Assembly (NCBI GenBank): GCA_017534885.1
Contig: JAFXVR010000038.1
Coordinates: forward strand, 62,001-126,000
Length of the DNA: 64,000 bases
Reading direction: 5' to 3'
Origin: Clostridia bacterium
GTDB taxonomy: Bacteria; Bacillota; Clostridia; Christensenellales; Aristaeellaceae
The position numbers and the translations under genes were made by a program. This document shows positions 25,787 through 34,900 of the stretch, piece by piece. Position 1 is the first letter of the stretch. Each line of letters begins with the position of its first letter. The notes below the pieces were generated by a model. It worked only from the letters and a program-made list of their open reading frames with translations. It ran no database searches and was not told the DNA's origin.

Positions 25787-26494
25787 ATGGATCAGATGGA
25801 GAAACTGTGGGCCTACATGGAAGAGGATATCAAGGCGGACCGCATCGACAGCGAGCTCCGCAATTCACCGGCGCGCCAGAGTCTGGAAAAGCTCCGCGCC
25901 TTTATCAAGGAGCGCCAGAACGCCTACAATGCCATCGATGAGACCATCGCGGTGATGGCGGATCGCAAGGATGCCATCAGCGACGCGATCTCCCGCGCCG
26001 AGACCACCCTCAGCGCCCTGATCGAGCGGGCCAACGAGAATCCTCCGGAGACCGTTGAGGACACCCAGCTCCTGATCGACGAGATCGAAAAGTGCCGCCG
26101 CACCGTGCTCTCCTATGAGCAGGAGCTGCGCAAGATGAGCAGCGAGAGCACCGAGTTCGACGCCCGCAAGCGGACCATCCGCCGGGAAGCCGCCCGGGCC
26201 AAGCAGGACTTCGACCAGGCCCGCGCCGCTTACAATGCCGAGAGCCAGACCAAAAAGGAGGCCTACACCGCTCAGCGCCAGGCTGCTGACGCCAAGGCGG
26301 TGGGTATCCCGGCTGAACTGCTGGCCCGCTACGGCGCGGTCAAGCGGCAGATCACCCCGCCCCTGGCCCGGCTGACAGGCGGCAAGTGCTCCGGTTGCAA
26401 CACCAGTCAGCCCAGCGCCGCCCTCCGCAAGATCGAGCTCGGGCAGGAAATCGTGTCCTGCGAGACCTGCGGGCGAATCCTCATTAAATCATAA
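25787..26494 (+). CDS. Coiled-coil protein with C-terminal C4 zinc ribbon
   Basis: A 235-residue cytoplasmic protein: residues 1-170 form a long helical hairpin rich in Glu, Arg and Ala, and residues 195-232 form a C4 zinc ribbon (CSGCNTSQ, then CETCGRILI). This is the architecture of the CT398/CdsZ-like family (formerly DUF164) that is repeatedly found next to nif3. Family members are described as putative nucleic-acid-binding or chaperone-like proteins. ATG 25787 follows CAAGGAGGATTTGC. A strong terminator at 26516 ends the unit. Confidence 0.88.
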   Translation: MDQMEKLWAYMEEDIKADRIDSELRNSPARQSLEKLRAFIKERQNAYNAIDETIAVMADRKDAISDAISRAETTLSALIERANENPPETVEDTQLLIDEIEKCRRTVLSYEQELRKMSSESTEFDARKRTIRREAARAKQDFDQARAAYNAESQTKKEAYTAQRQAADAKAVGIPAELLARYGAVKRQITPPLARLTGGKCSGCNTSQPSAALRKIELGQEIVSCETCGRILIKS

Positions 26495-26515
26495 AGCGCC
26501 TGTGACGCGCACGAG

Positions 26516-26544
26516 GAAGCCCCCAAACCGGGGGCTTCCCTTTT
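26516..26544 (+). terminator. Terminator after the nif3/zinc-ribbon unit
   Basis: GAAGCCCCC (26516-26524) pairs perfectly with GGGGGCTTC (26530-26538) around AAACC, followed by CCTTTT. Confidence 0.85.
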
Positions 26545-26590
26545 CATTGCGCAAAAGAACACAATCAAAACAGCACCCTCGCGCCAATTG

Positions 26591-26599
26591 TGATATGAT
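26591..26599 (+). promoter_or_regulatory. Extended -10 promoter for the aroA operon
   Basis: TGATATGAT provides an extended -10 (TGn followed by TATGAT) 32 bases before aroA; there is no matching -35, as is common for this promoter class. Confidence 0.45.
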
Positions 26600-26630
26600 G
26601 ATGACATCAACCGAGCAAAGGAGCTTGCGC

Positions 26631-27899
26631 ATGGATGTCACCTTTCGCCCTGCCCATCTGACCGGAATCGCCGCCGCCCCCGCCTCCAAGAGCGAGGCCC
26701 ATCGCCGGATGATCTGCGCCGGCCTCACCCATGGGGAAACTGTGCTCACCGGTTTTACCGAATCAGCCGATATGAGCGCCACCCGGCGCTGTCTGGAGGC
26801 TCTTGGCGCTTTCCTGAAGCTTGAAGGAGACAGGCTGACCCTACGCGGCTATGACCATAAGCCCTCCCTGCTCCCCCTCTTCGACTGCGGCGAGTCCGGC
26901 TCCACCCTGCGCTTCATGGTGCCCATCGCCATGGCCCTGACCCGGGGCGGCGTCTTCCGCATGCAGGGCCGGCTGGGCCAGCGCCCCATGAACGTCTACC
27001 GGGATCTCTTTGTGCCCCGCGGCGCGCTCTGGCATATGAGCGTCGGTGCGGACGGCGCGGCGGAGCTGACGGTCTCCGGCACGCTTCAGCCCGGAGATTA
27101 CACCCTGCCCGGCAATGTGTCCAGCCAGTTCGTCTCCGGTCTGCTCTTCGCCCTGCCCCTCCTGGGTCAGGAATCCACCCTCACGGTGCGGCCGCCGGTG
27201 GAGTCCGCCAGCTATATCCGCATGACGGTGCAGGCGCTGATCGACAGCGGCATTCAGGCTGAAGCGCTGGATGATTTCTCCTGGCGCATCCCCGCTTCCA
27301 GCCAGTACCAGGCTCCCTCGGGCTCCCTGCACGGAGACTGGAGCCAGGCGGCGGTGCTGCTCTGCGCGGACGCGCTCGGCGCGGAGGTCACCGTGGCCGG
27401 TCTCAGCGAAGCGACCCTCCAGGGCGACCGCGCCATTCTAAGCCACCTGAAAGCCTTGGGCGCCGAGCCGGTGCAGACCGATGAGGGCATCCTGGTGCGT
27501 CCCGGCCGCCTGAAAGGCGTGCAGCTCGACCTCAGCGACTGCCCGGACATCGCCCCGATTCTCGCGCTGGTCTGCCAGCTGGCTGAGGGCGAAAGCCTGC
27601 TGACGGGCTGCCGCCGCCTGCGCCTGAAGGAAAGCGACCGCCTGTCCGCCACAGTAAAGCTGCTCAACGACCTGGGCGGCCGGGCTTCTGAAGACGGCGA
27701 CAGCATCCGGATCAAGGGTGTCAAACAGCTGAAGGGCGGCACGGTGGACTGCGCCAGGGATCACCGCATGGTGATGCTGGCCGCCGCAGCCGGCACGGTG
27801 GCCGAATCCCCTGTGACGGTGCACGAGGCTGAAGCGCTGGACAAATCTTGGCCCGATTTCCTGCCGCTGTACCGGCGTCTGGGAGGGATCGCCGAATGA
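26631..27899 (+). CDS. aroA: 3-phosphoshikimate 1-carboxyvinyltransferase (EPSP synthase)
   Basis: ATG 26631 follows GCAAAGGAGCTTGCGC; the longer open frame would begin inside the upstream terminator. The 422-residue enzyme condenses shikimate-3-phosphate with PEP. Family blocks are SKSEAHR at the N-terminus, GESGSTLRFMVPIA (aligned with the PEP-contact loop that reads GNAGTAxR in many enzymes), the GNVSSQFVSGLLFALPLL block, GDWSQAA, and LRLKESDRL near residue 335. It is the first gene of aroA-aroC-pheA, running from shikimate-3-phosphate to phenylpyruvate, with overlapping start and stop codons. Confidence 0.95.
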   Translation: MDVTFRPAHLTGIAAAPASKSEAHRRMICAGLTHGETVLTGFTESADMSATRRCLEALGAFLKLEGDRLTLRGYDHKPSLLPLFDCGESGSTLRFMVPIAMALTRGGVFRMQGRLGQRPMNVYRDLFVPRGALWHMSVGADGAAELTVSGTLQPGDYTLPGNVSSQFVSGLLFALPLLGQESTLTVRPPVESASYIRMTVQALIDSGIQAEALDDFSWRIPASSQYQAPSGSLHGDWSQAAVLLCADALGAEVTVAGLSEATLQGDRAILSHLKALGAEPVQTDEGILVRPGRLKGVQLDLSDCPDIAPILALVCQLAEGESLLTGCRRLRLKESDRLSATVKLLNDLGGRASEDGDSIRIKGVKQLKGGTVDCARDHRMVMLAAAAGTVAESPVTVHEAEALDKSWPDFLPLYRRLGGIAE

Positions 27900-28993
27900 G
27901 TTCGGTCTATGGTCTCTCCCTGAAAGTCACCCTTTTCGGCCAGAGCCACGGCCCCGCTGTCGGTGTGGTGCTGGACGGGTTTCCCGCCGGCATGGCCATC
28001 GACGAGGAAGCCCTCCGCTTCCAGCTCTCCCGGAGAGCGCCGGGGCAAAGCGCCCTGTCCACGCCGCGGGTGGAGCGCGATGAGCCCGAGTTCCTCTCCG
28101 GAGTGATGGCGGGCGTGACCACCGGCCAGCCCCTGTGCGCGGTGATCCGCTCCGCCAGCCAGCGCTCCGCCGACTATGGCGAGGCGCTTGATCTGCTGCG
28201 GCCTTCGCACGCGGATTACACCGGCCATGTGCGCTATTACGGCTTTGAGGATTTCCGCGGCGGCGGCTCCTTCTCCGGCAGGCTCACCGCGCCCATCGTG
28301 CTGGCCGGCGCTCTCTGTCGCCAGTACCTTTCGGCTCAGGGCATCCGCATCGCGGCGCACATCTCCCGGCTGGCCGGCCTCACCGATGACCCTATCGCCG
28401 GTCTCCCCGCGGAAACAGATTTCTCCGGTCTTCAGCGCATGACCCTCCCCACCCTGCGGCCCGGTCTGTCCGAGGAGATGGAAGCCGCCATCCTTGACGC
28501 CAAATGCGAGGGCGATTCCGTGGGCGGCTGTGTCAGCGTGCGGGTGGACGGTCTGCCTGCCGGTCTTGGCGCGCCTTTTTTTGACAGCGTGGAATCGGTG
28601 CTGGCCCACCTGCTCTTTTCCGTGCCCGGCGTTAAGGGCGTTTCCTTCGGCGACGGCTTTGCGCTGGCGGACATGCGCGGAAGCGAGGCCAATGACCCTT
28701 TTGCGTTGGGCGCGGAGGGACAGATCGTCACCCGCACCAACCATGCCGGCGGCGTCAACGGCGGGATCACCAACGGCATGCCGCTGCTTTTGACCTGCGT
28801 TTTCCGGCCAACGCCCTCCATCGCAAAGCCCCAGCAGACGGTTTCGATGCGCACCCACCAGGAAGCCACCCTCGCTGTCCGGGGCCGCCACGACCCCTGC
28901 ATTGTTCCCCGGGCTATGCCCGTCATCGAGGCCATGACTGCCATCGGCCTGATGGATCTGTGGAAGGAGCGAGCCGCATGCGTCAGAGAATAG
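27896..28993 (+). CDS. aroC: Chorismate synthase
   Basis: ATG 27896 overlaps the aroA stop (ATGA) and follows GGGAGGGATCGCC. The 365-residue FMN-dependent lyase turns EPSP into chorismate. Signatures are FGQSHGPAVGVVLDGFPAG near the start (most homologues have GESHG), RPSHADYTGHVRYYG, DFRGGGSFSGR, KPQQTV and RHDPCIVPRA. It sits between aroA and pheA in one operon. Identification is firm. Confidence 0.96.
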   Translation: MSSVYGLSLKVTLFGQSHGPAVGVVLDGFPAGMAIDEEALRFQLSRRAPGQSALSTPRVERDEPEFLSGVMAGVTTGQPLCAVIRSASQRSADYGEALDLLRPSHADYTGHVRYYGFEDFRGGGSFSGRLTAPIVLAGALCRQYLSAQGIRIAAHISRLAGLTDDPIAGLPAETDFSGLQRMTLPTLRPGLSEEMEAAILDAKCEGDSVGGCVSVRVDGLPAGLGAPFFDSVESVLAHLLFSVPGVKGVSFGDGFALADMRGSEANDPFALGAEGQIVTRTNHAGGVNGGITNGMPLLLTCVFRPTPSIAKPQQTVSMRTHQEATLAVRGRHDPCIVPRAMPVIEAMTAIGLMDLWKERAACVRE

Positions 28994-29796
28994 CCTATCC
29001 GGGCATCGCGGGTTCCTTCAGCTACGGGGCGGCGCGGGATGCCTTTCCCGGCGCGGAACTGATCGGCTTCGAGGCCTTCCGCGACGCGGCGGAGGCGGCG
29101 CTTCGCCAGGCGGATTACGCCCTGCTGCCCATCGAGAATTCCTTCGCCGGAGCTGTCCAGAGCACCTACGCCCTGCTGGACAGCATGCTCCTGCACATCG
29201 TGGGTGAAGCAGCCCGTCCCGTGCGGCATCAGCTGCTCGGTCTGCCTGGCGCGACCCTGCCGGGCATCCGGCGGATCACCAGCCATCCCCAGGCGCTGGC
29301 CCAGTGCGACGCCTTCCTGTCAGCGCTGAAGAACGTGCAGCTCCTCCCCTCTCCCAACACCGCCATCTCCGCGCGGCAGGTGTCGGAATCCTGCGACCCA
29401 GCCCTTGCGGCCATCGCCAGCACGGAAGCCGCTGAAGCCTACGGCCTGCAGGTGCTCGCGCAGGACATCCAGACCGCCCGGAACAACACCACGCGCTTTG
29501 TGATCCTCTCCCGGAGGCCTGAGCCCATCGACCTGCCCAACAAGGCCACGGTGGTCTTCCGGCTGAATCATGAGGTGGGCGCGCTGGCCCGGGTGCTGCT
29601 CTGCTTTGCGAAGAGCGGCCTCAACCTGACCCGCATCGAGTCCCGTCCCCTGCCCGAAACGCCATTTCAGTACTTCTTTTCCGCAGACTTTGAGGGCGTC
29701 GGCGATCCGGCGGTTCTCCATGCCGCCATCCGGGACGCAGAGCCTTACACCGCTTCCCTGCGGCTGCTGGGCCTGTACCGGAAGGCGGTCTGCTGA
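28978..29796 (+). CDS. pheA: Prephenate dehydratase with ACT domain
   Basis: ATG 28978 lies 16 bases inside the end of aroC, after GAAGGAGCGAGCC. The 272-residue enzyme decarboxylates and dehydrates prephenate to phenylpyruvate for phenylalanine. The catalytic domain (1-185) has GIAGSFSYGAAR, LLPIENSFAGAVQ and the NNTTRFVIL motif with the catalytic Thr. A C-terminal ACT domain (about 195-270; HEVGALARVL, LNLTRIESRP) gives phenylalanine feedback. There is no chorismate mutase domain, so a separate mutase must exist elsewhere. A strong terminator follows at 29841. Confidence 0.95.
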   Translation: MRQRIAYPGIAGSFSYGAARDAFPGAELIGFEAFRDAAEAALRQADYALLPIENSFAGAVQSTYALLDSMLLHIVGEAARPVRHQLLGLPGATLPGIRRITSHPQALAQCDAFLSALKNVQLLPSPNTAISARQVSESCDPALAAIASTEAAEAYGLQVLAQDIQTARNNTTRFVILSRRPEPIDLPNKATVVFRLNHEVGALARVLLCFAKSGLNLTRIESRPLPETPFQYFFSADFEGVGDPAVLHAAIRDAEPYTASLRLLGLYRKAVC

Positions 29797-29840
29797 AGCT
29801 TCGCGGTCACCGCCTGCGTGTCATGATGCCATATACAAAT

Positions 29841-29879
29841 CGCCGTCAGGTTCATCCGTGAATGAACCTCGGCGTTTTT
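29841..29879 (+). terminator. Terminator of the aroA-aroC-pheA operon
   Basis: CGCCG and AGGTTCAT pair with ATGAACCT and CGGCG in one long stem (29841-29874) ended by TTTTT. Confidence 0.88.
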
Positions 29880-29975
29880 GCATACCCCTGCACAGCACCG
29901 CTCTACGCATCCGCCAGCATCTTCACTTCAGCTTGGATGTCGTTCCGAAAATCCTGTAAAAATTGGCCGCACACC

Positions 29976-30004
29976 TTGTCAAACAGCCAAAAGAATGGTA
30001 TTAA
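29976..30004 (+). promoter_or_regulatory. Likely promoter of the rbgA operon
   Basis: TTGTCA (29976-29981), a 17-base spacer and TATTAA (29999-30004) lie about 60 bases before rbgA. The region 29880-29975 shows nothing else. Confidence 0.5.
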
Positions 30005-30066
30005 TATGCTGTATCTTTGTATGCTTCAGCGGGAAACCGCTGATGTCCGTGGGCGGGGTGGCAGGC

Positions 30067-30942
30067 ATGAATATCAACTGGTATCCGGGACATATGGCCA
30101 AGGCCAAGCGGCTGCTGCGCGATCAGCTCAGCCGGGTGGACGTGGTGGTGGAGCTCTGCGACGCCCGCCTCCCCTATTCCAGCCGCAATCCCGAGCTGGA
30201 TCGGCTGGCCCAGGGCAAAAAGCGGGTGCTGATCCTCAACAAAGCTGACCTGGCTGATGCCAACGCCACTTCTCTCTGGCTGGGGCACTTCCGGAAGGAA
30301 GGTCTCACCGCCGCCCCCTTCAACGCGGTTGGCGGCAAGCCCAAAGAGGTGGTCAGCCTGATCGAAACCGCCGCCGCTGAGGCCATCCGCAGGGCGGCAG
30401 ACAAGGGCGTCAAAAAAGTGGTGCGCGCCATGATCGTGGGCGTGCCCAACAGCGGCAAGAGCACCCTGACCAACCGGCTCTACGGCGGAACCATCGCCCG
30501 CACCGGCGACAAGCCCGGCGTAACCAGGGCCAACCAGTGGGTGAATGTGACCCCCTGGCTTCAGCTGCTGGACACCCCCGGCCTGCTCTGGCCCCGGCTG
30601 GACGACCAGCTGGCGGCGCGCCGGCTGTGCTATATCGGTTCGGTCAAGGATGACGTGGTGGATCTGCCCATGCTGACCATCCACCTGCTGGAGGACATGC
30701 TGTCCGTCAAGCCGGACAGCGTGTGCGAGCGCTTCCACCTGAGCGATTCAGCCCTCCGCGGGCCGGAGCTGCTGGACGCGGTCTGCCGGGGTCGGGGCTT
30801 CCTGCTCAAGGGCGCCGCCTGCGATTACGACCGCTGCTGCACGGTGGTGCTGGACGAATTCCGGGCCGGCAAGCTCGGCCGCATCACCCTCGAATGGCCT
30901 GACAAGCCCGGGAAGGAGGCCGCTTCAGATGAAGCTGAGTGA
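30067..30942 (+). CDS. rbgA: Ribosome biogenesis GTPase RbgA (YlqF)
   Basis: ATG 30067 gives the family start NINWYPGHMAKAKR; the open frame runs further upstream but into the intergenic region. The 291-residue protein is a circularly permuted GTPase: G4 (NKAD) near residue 59 comes before G1 (GVPNSGKS) near 127 and G3 (DTPG) near 172. RbgA acts in late assembly of the 50S subunit. The C-terminal ANTAR-like helical region follows. It overlaps rnhB by 14 bases; rbgA-rnhB-yraN is a familiar order in Bacillota. Confidence 0.95.
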   Translation: MNINWYPGHMAKAKRLLRDQLSRVDVVVELCDARLPYSSRNPELDRLAQGKKRVLILNKADLADANATSLWLGHFRKEGLTAAPFNAVGGKPKEVVSLIETAAAEAIRRAADKGVKKVVRAMIVGVPNSGKSTLTNRLYGGTIARTGDKPGVTRANQWVNVTPWLQLLDTPGLLWPRLDDQLAARRLCYIGSVKDDVVDLPMLTIHLLEDMLSVKPDSVCERFHLSDSALRGPELLDAVCRGRGFLLKGAACDYDRCCTVVLDEFRAGKLGRITLEWPDKPGKEAASDEAE

Positions 30943-31546
30943 CCGCGCCGCCCATGCCGACAGCCTGCTTGCCTTCGAAAGCGCCTGGCGGACGCAGGGC
31001 GTCACCGCCGGGATGGACGAGGCCGGGCGCGGCCCCCTGGCTGGCCCAGTAGTGGCCGCCTGTGTGGTCATGCCGCCGGAGCCTGTGCTCCCCTGGGTGG
31101 ACGATTCCAAGAAGCTCTCCGAAAAGCGCCGGGAAGCACTATATGATGAGATTCTGCAGACGGCTCTGCAGGTGGGCGTGGGCATCGTCAGCGCGGCGGA
31201 CATCGACCGGCTGAACATCCTGGAGGCCACCAGAGCCGCCATGCGCAAAGCGGCTGATCAGGTCTGTGCGGACTTCTTCCTGATTGACGCAGTCACAAGC
31301 CTGAGTCTGGCAGGGCAGGAAGTGCCGATCATCCGCGGGGACGCCCAGAGTTATTCCATCGCGGCCGCGAGCATTGTGGCCAAGGTCACCCGTGACCGAC
31401 TCCTGCGGGAGATGGACGCGCGCTACCCGGGCTACGGCTTCGCCCAGCACAAGGGCTATGGCACCGCAGCCCACATTGAAGCGCTGAAAAAGCTGGGCCC
31501 CTGCCCCGAACACCGCCGCAGCTTTATCGGCCATTTTGTCGTATGA
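30929..31546 (+). CDS. rnhB: Ribonuclease HII
   Basis: A 205-residue enzyme that cuts RNA in RNA-DNA hybrids and removes single ribonucleotides. The active-site Asp-Glu pair is in GMDEAGRGPLAGPVV near residue 29, with DDSKKLSEKRRE downstream and the second Asp in FLIDAV. The Gly-Tyr block HKGYGTAAHIEAL near the C-terminus is also conserved. It overlaps rbgA by 14 bases and yraN by 4 bases. Confidence 0.95.
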   Translation: MKLSDRAAHADSLLAFESAWRTQGVTAGMDEAGRGPLAGPVVAACVVMPPEPVLPWVDDSKKLSEKRREALYDEILQTALQVGVGIVSAADIDRLNILEATRAAMRKAADQVCADFFLIDAVTSLSLAGQEVPIIRGDAQSYSIAAASIVAKVTRDRLLREMDARYPGYGFAQHKGYGTAAHIEALKKLGPCPEHRRSFIGHFVV

Positions 31547-31881
31547 AACAGTATGCATCCGGCCTGACCGGCGAGCGTCAGGCAGAAGCCTACCTGGCGG
31601 AACAGGGGATGGTCTGTATCGCCCGGCGCTACCGGGGCTGGGACGGGGAGATCGACCTGATCTGCAGGGACGGGGAAACCCTGGTGATGGTGGAGGTCAA
31701 GTACCGCCCGACCGCAAGCCGGGGAGTCGGCCTCAGCGCGGTGACCCCGGACAAGCGCCGCCGCCTGGTGCACGCGGCCCAGGCCTATCTGGCGGAACAG
31801 GAGCTCACTGACACGCCTGTCCGCTTTGACGTGGTGGAGATCACTTCCGACGGCGTCTGCCACATCCGCAACGCCTTCTGA
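31543..31881 (+). CDS. YraN/UPF0102 family nuclease-like protein
   Basis: A 112-residue protein of the UPF0102 family with an endonuclease-like fold: GERQAEAYLAEQGM, EIDLICRDGETLVMVEVKYR (Asp, Glu-x-Lys motif) and RFDVVEI. The function is not established; a DNA or Holliday-junction nuclease has been proposed for relatives. It is translationally coupled to rnhB (overlap 31543-31546). The following glycosyltransferase starts 31 bases later and may be read through. Confidence 0.92.
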   Translation: MKQYASGLTGERQAEAYLAEQGMVCIARRYRGWDGEIDLICRDGETLVMVEVKYRPTASRGVGLSAVTPDKRRRLVHAAQAYLAEQELTDTPVRFDVVEITSDGVCHIRNAF

Positions 31882-31912
31882 CCGCGCAATCTTTGTGATG
31901 GGAAGGAACACT

Positions 31913-34900
31913 ATGCGTTTGACCAGAACCTGTATTGTTCTCCTGCTGCTGCTCAGCCTCCTGGCGCTGCCCTGCGCAGCCTGGGGCGAGGATGGGCAGA
32001 ATCTGCTGCAGAATCCAGGCTTTGAGGAGCTGGACAGCCGGGGTCTGCCCCGCGGCTGGAGCACGGACGAGTGGAATCACTCCGAGGGCTACACGGTCTA
32101 TTCCGTGTCCGACAGCGTCAGCCACAGCGGCAGCCGCAGCGCCTGCGTGCAGAACTTCGGCGAAAACGACGCCCGCTTCATCCAGACCGTTCAAGTGGAG
32201 CCCGAGGAGCTGTACCGCCTGTCCGGCTGGGTCTGGGCAGAGGGCGTTCCCGATTTCGGCTGGGGCGCGAACATCTCGGTGCTGGGCGTGTATTCCTCAA
32301 CCGAGGGCTGCTTTGAGACCGAAGGCCAGTGGGAGTACGTCGAGATCTACGGCGAGACCGGCCCGGATCAAACCCAGGTCACCGTCAGCGCCCGTCTGGG
32401 CGGCTACAGCGGCGAGAGCATCGGCAAGGCCTGCTTTGACGATCTGTGCCTGACCAAGGTCAGGGAAGTGCCCGGCACCGCCGTGGCTGCCCGCTGGTTC
32501 CGCACCAGCAGCAATGTGGCCGTGGCGGATGACACCGAGGATGACGCCGCGGACGAAGGCGCCGCTGAGCCCTTCTGGCCTTGGCTGCTGGTGCTGAGCG
32601 CCCTGTATCTCCTGGCGGGCATGCTGATGGCAGCCCATCTCCGCCTGGACCGCCGTGAAGATCTGGCTGAAAAGGCCAGCCCTTCCCGCAGGATGCCAGC
32701 CTTCGCGGTGCTGGGCATCATCCTCTCTGTGCTGCTGCGCCTGGTGATCGCCCTGCTGGTCACCGGCTATGACGTGGACATCAACTGCTTCCTGGCCTGG
32801 GGCAATACCATGCGCACCGCCGGCCCCACCGGCTTCTACGCCGCGACCTCTTTCTGCGATTATCCCCCGGCTTATGTGTGGGTCATGGGGCTGAACAACG
32901 TGGTGAATCAGGCCTGCTCCGGCCTGATGGGCAGCATCTGGAGCACCCGCCTCAGCGCCCTGGTGATGAAGCTGATTCCCACCCTCTGCGACGCCGCCAT
33001 GGCTTGGCTGCTGTACCGATTCGCCCGGGAAAGGAAGATGAACCGGGATCAGGCGGGCCTGCTCTCCCTGCTCTGCGCCTTCAATCCGGTCTTTGTGCTG
33101 AACACCGCCGCCTGGGGGCAGATCGATTCCGTGCTGGCGCTGCTGCTGATGCTGGTGGCTGATCTGGCCATCCACCGGAAATGGAAAGCGCTGATGCCCG
33201 TCTATGTGCTCTCCGTTCTGGTCAAGCCGCAGGCGCTGATGCTTGGGCCGCTGGGCCTGATCGCTCTGATCGCGGAGTGGATCGGCAAGGGCCGCACTGA
33301 TGAGGAGCGCCGCGCCGCCCGCAGGGATATGCTGATCGGCCTGGGGCTGTCCGCCGCCGTGGCGGTGCTGGTGATTCTGCCCTTCGGCATCCATCAGCCC
33401 TTTGGCTGGCTCATCAGCCTGTACGGCAACACCCTTTCGTCCTACGCCTACGCCACCGTCAACACCGCCAACCTGTATTACCTTTTCGGTCTGAACTGGC
33501 AGGCCATCACCGGCGCTTCAACCATCGGCGTGGGCGTGGTGCTCTCCCTGATTTCGCTGTGCTGGGGGCTGTGGTGCTGGCGCAAGCTGAAGGCCATCCA
33601 GGCGCCCCTCCCCTGGCTGGAAACCGTCCTCATGACGCTGCTGGCCACCGCCTTTGTGCTGATTCCCGTCTTCGGAGGCACCTGGGCGCTGCTGGGCTAT
33701 CTGGCCATGGGGCTGGCTTTCACGGTGGTGCTGCCCCTGTACATCCGCTCGGGCAAGCTGGAGCATCTGCCGCTTCTGGGCGGCCTGCTCTTCCTGCTGC
33801 TGTACGTGCTGGGCATCAAGATGCATGAGCGGTACTACTACCCGGCCATCATCCTCCTGCTCATGGCTTTCGCCCAGCGCCGCGACCGGAAGACCCTCTT
33901 CCTGCTCCTGCTGACCTCCTGCACAGTCTTCATCAACGAGGGCATCGTGCTGGACAACTCGGTGCGCCTCGGGGCCAGCATGGGCCATCTCAACAACGAC
34001 ACCGCCGGCCTGGCCCGCTGCCTCTCCCTCCTGAATCTCCTCTGCGTTCCCCTGGCGCTGTACACCTGCGCTGACATCTGCCTGACCCCGTCAGAAGGCG
34101 AACTGGATCTCACGCTGATGCCCCTGATGCCCATCCAGACCATGACGCGCAAAGCGCTCTCCCCGGCGGAAAGCCATGACAGCCATCGCCTGAACTGGAA
34201 GCGCATCGATACCCTGCTGGTGACCGCTGTCACCCTGCTGTACTCCGCGCTGACGCTGTGCAACCTGGGTTCCACCAAAGCGCCCCAGACCTTCTGGACA
34301 TCCTCGGCGATTGACGAGGAGATCGTGCTGGATCTGGGCGAGTATTACTACAACTTCAGCATGGCCTACTACTGCGGCGTCAGCTACAAGGACTTCACGG
34401 TGCAGGTGTCCGACGACGGCAAAAACTGGTCGGAGGAATACTGGGCCGAGATGAATCAGGGCTCCTGCTACCACTGGAAATACCTGGGCTCCTCCACCGT
34501 CAGCGCCTCCGGCCGCTCCTACCCCTCCGTCTCCCGTTACAGCCAGACCCAGCGCCTCTCCGGCCGCTATGTGAAGCTGCGGGCCAACCAGATCAACCTG
34601 TGCCTGGGCGCGGTGATCTTCCGGGAGTCCAGTGTGGACGAGAACGGGGCGGCTGTCTCCGGCGAGGAAATCCCTGTCACCTTCCTGAGCCAGAGCGGCG
34701 GCAATCCGGAGTCCCCCCTCTACTGCAGCGGCGCCTTGGCCGTGGATGAGCCGGGGGTGCTGGAGGGCGAGCCGGGATGGTTCAACAGCACGTACTTTGA
34801 TGAAATCTACCACGCCCGCACCGCCTACGAGCATTACAAGGGCACCTCTCCCTATGAGACCACCCATCCACCGCTGGGCAAGGTCATCATGAGCTGGTGT

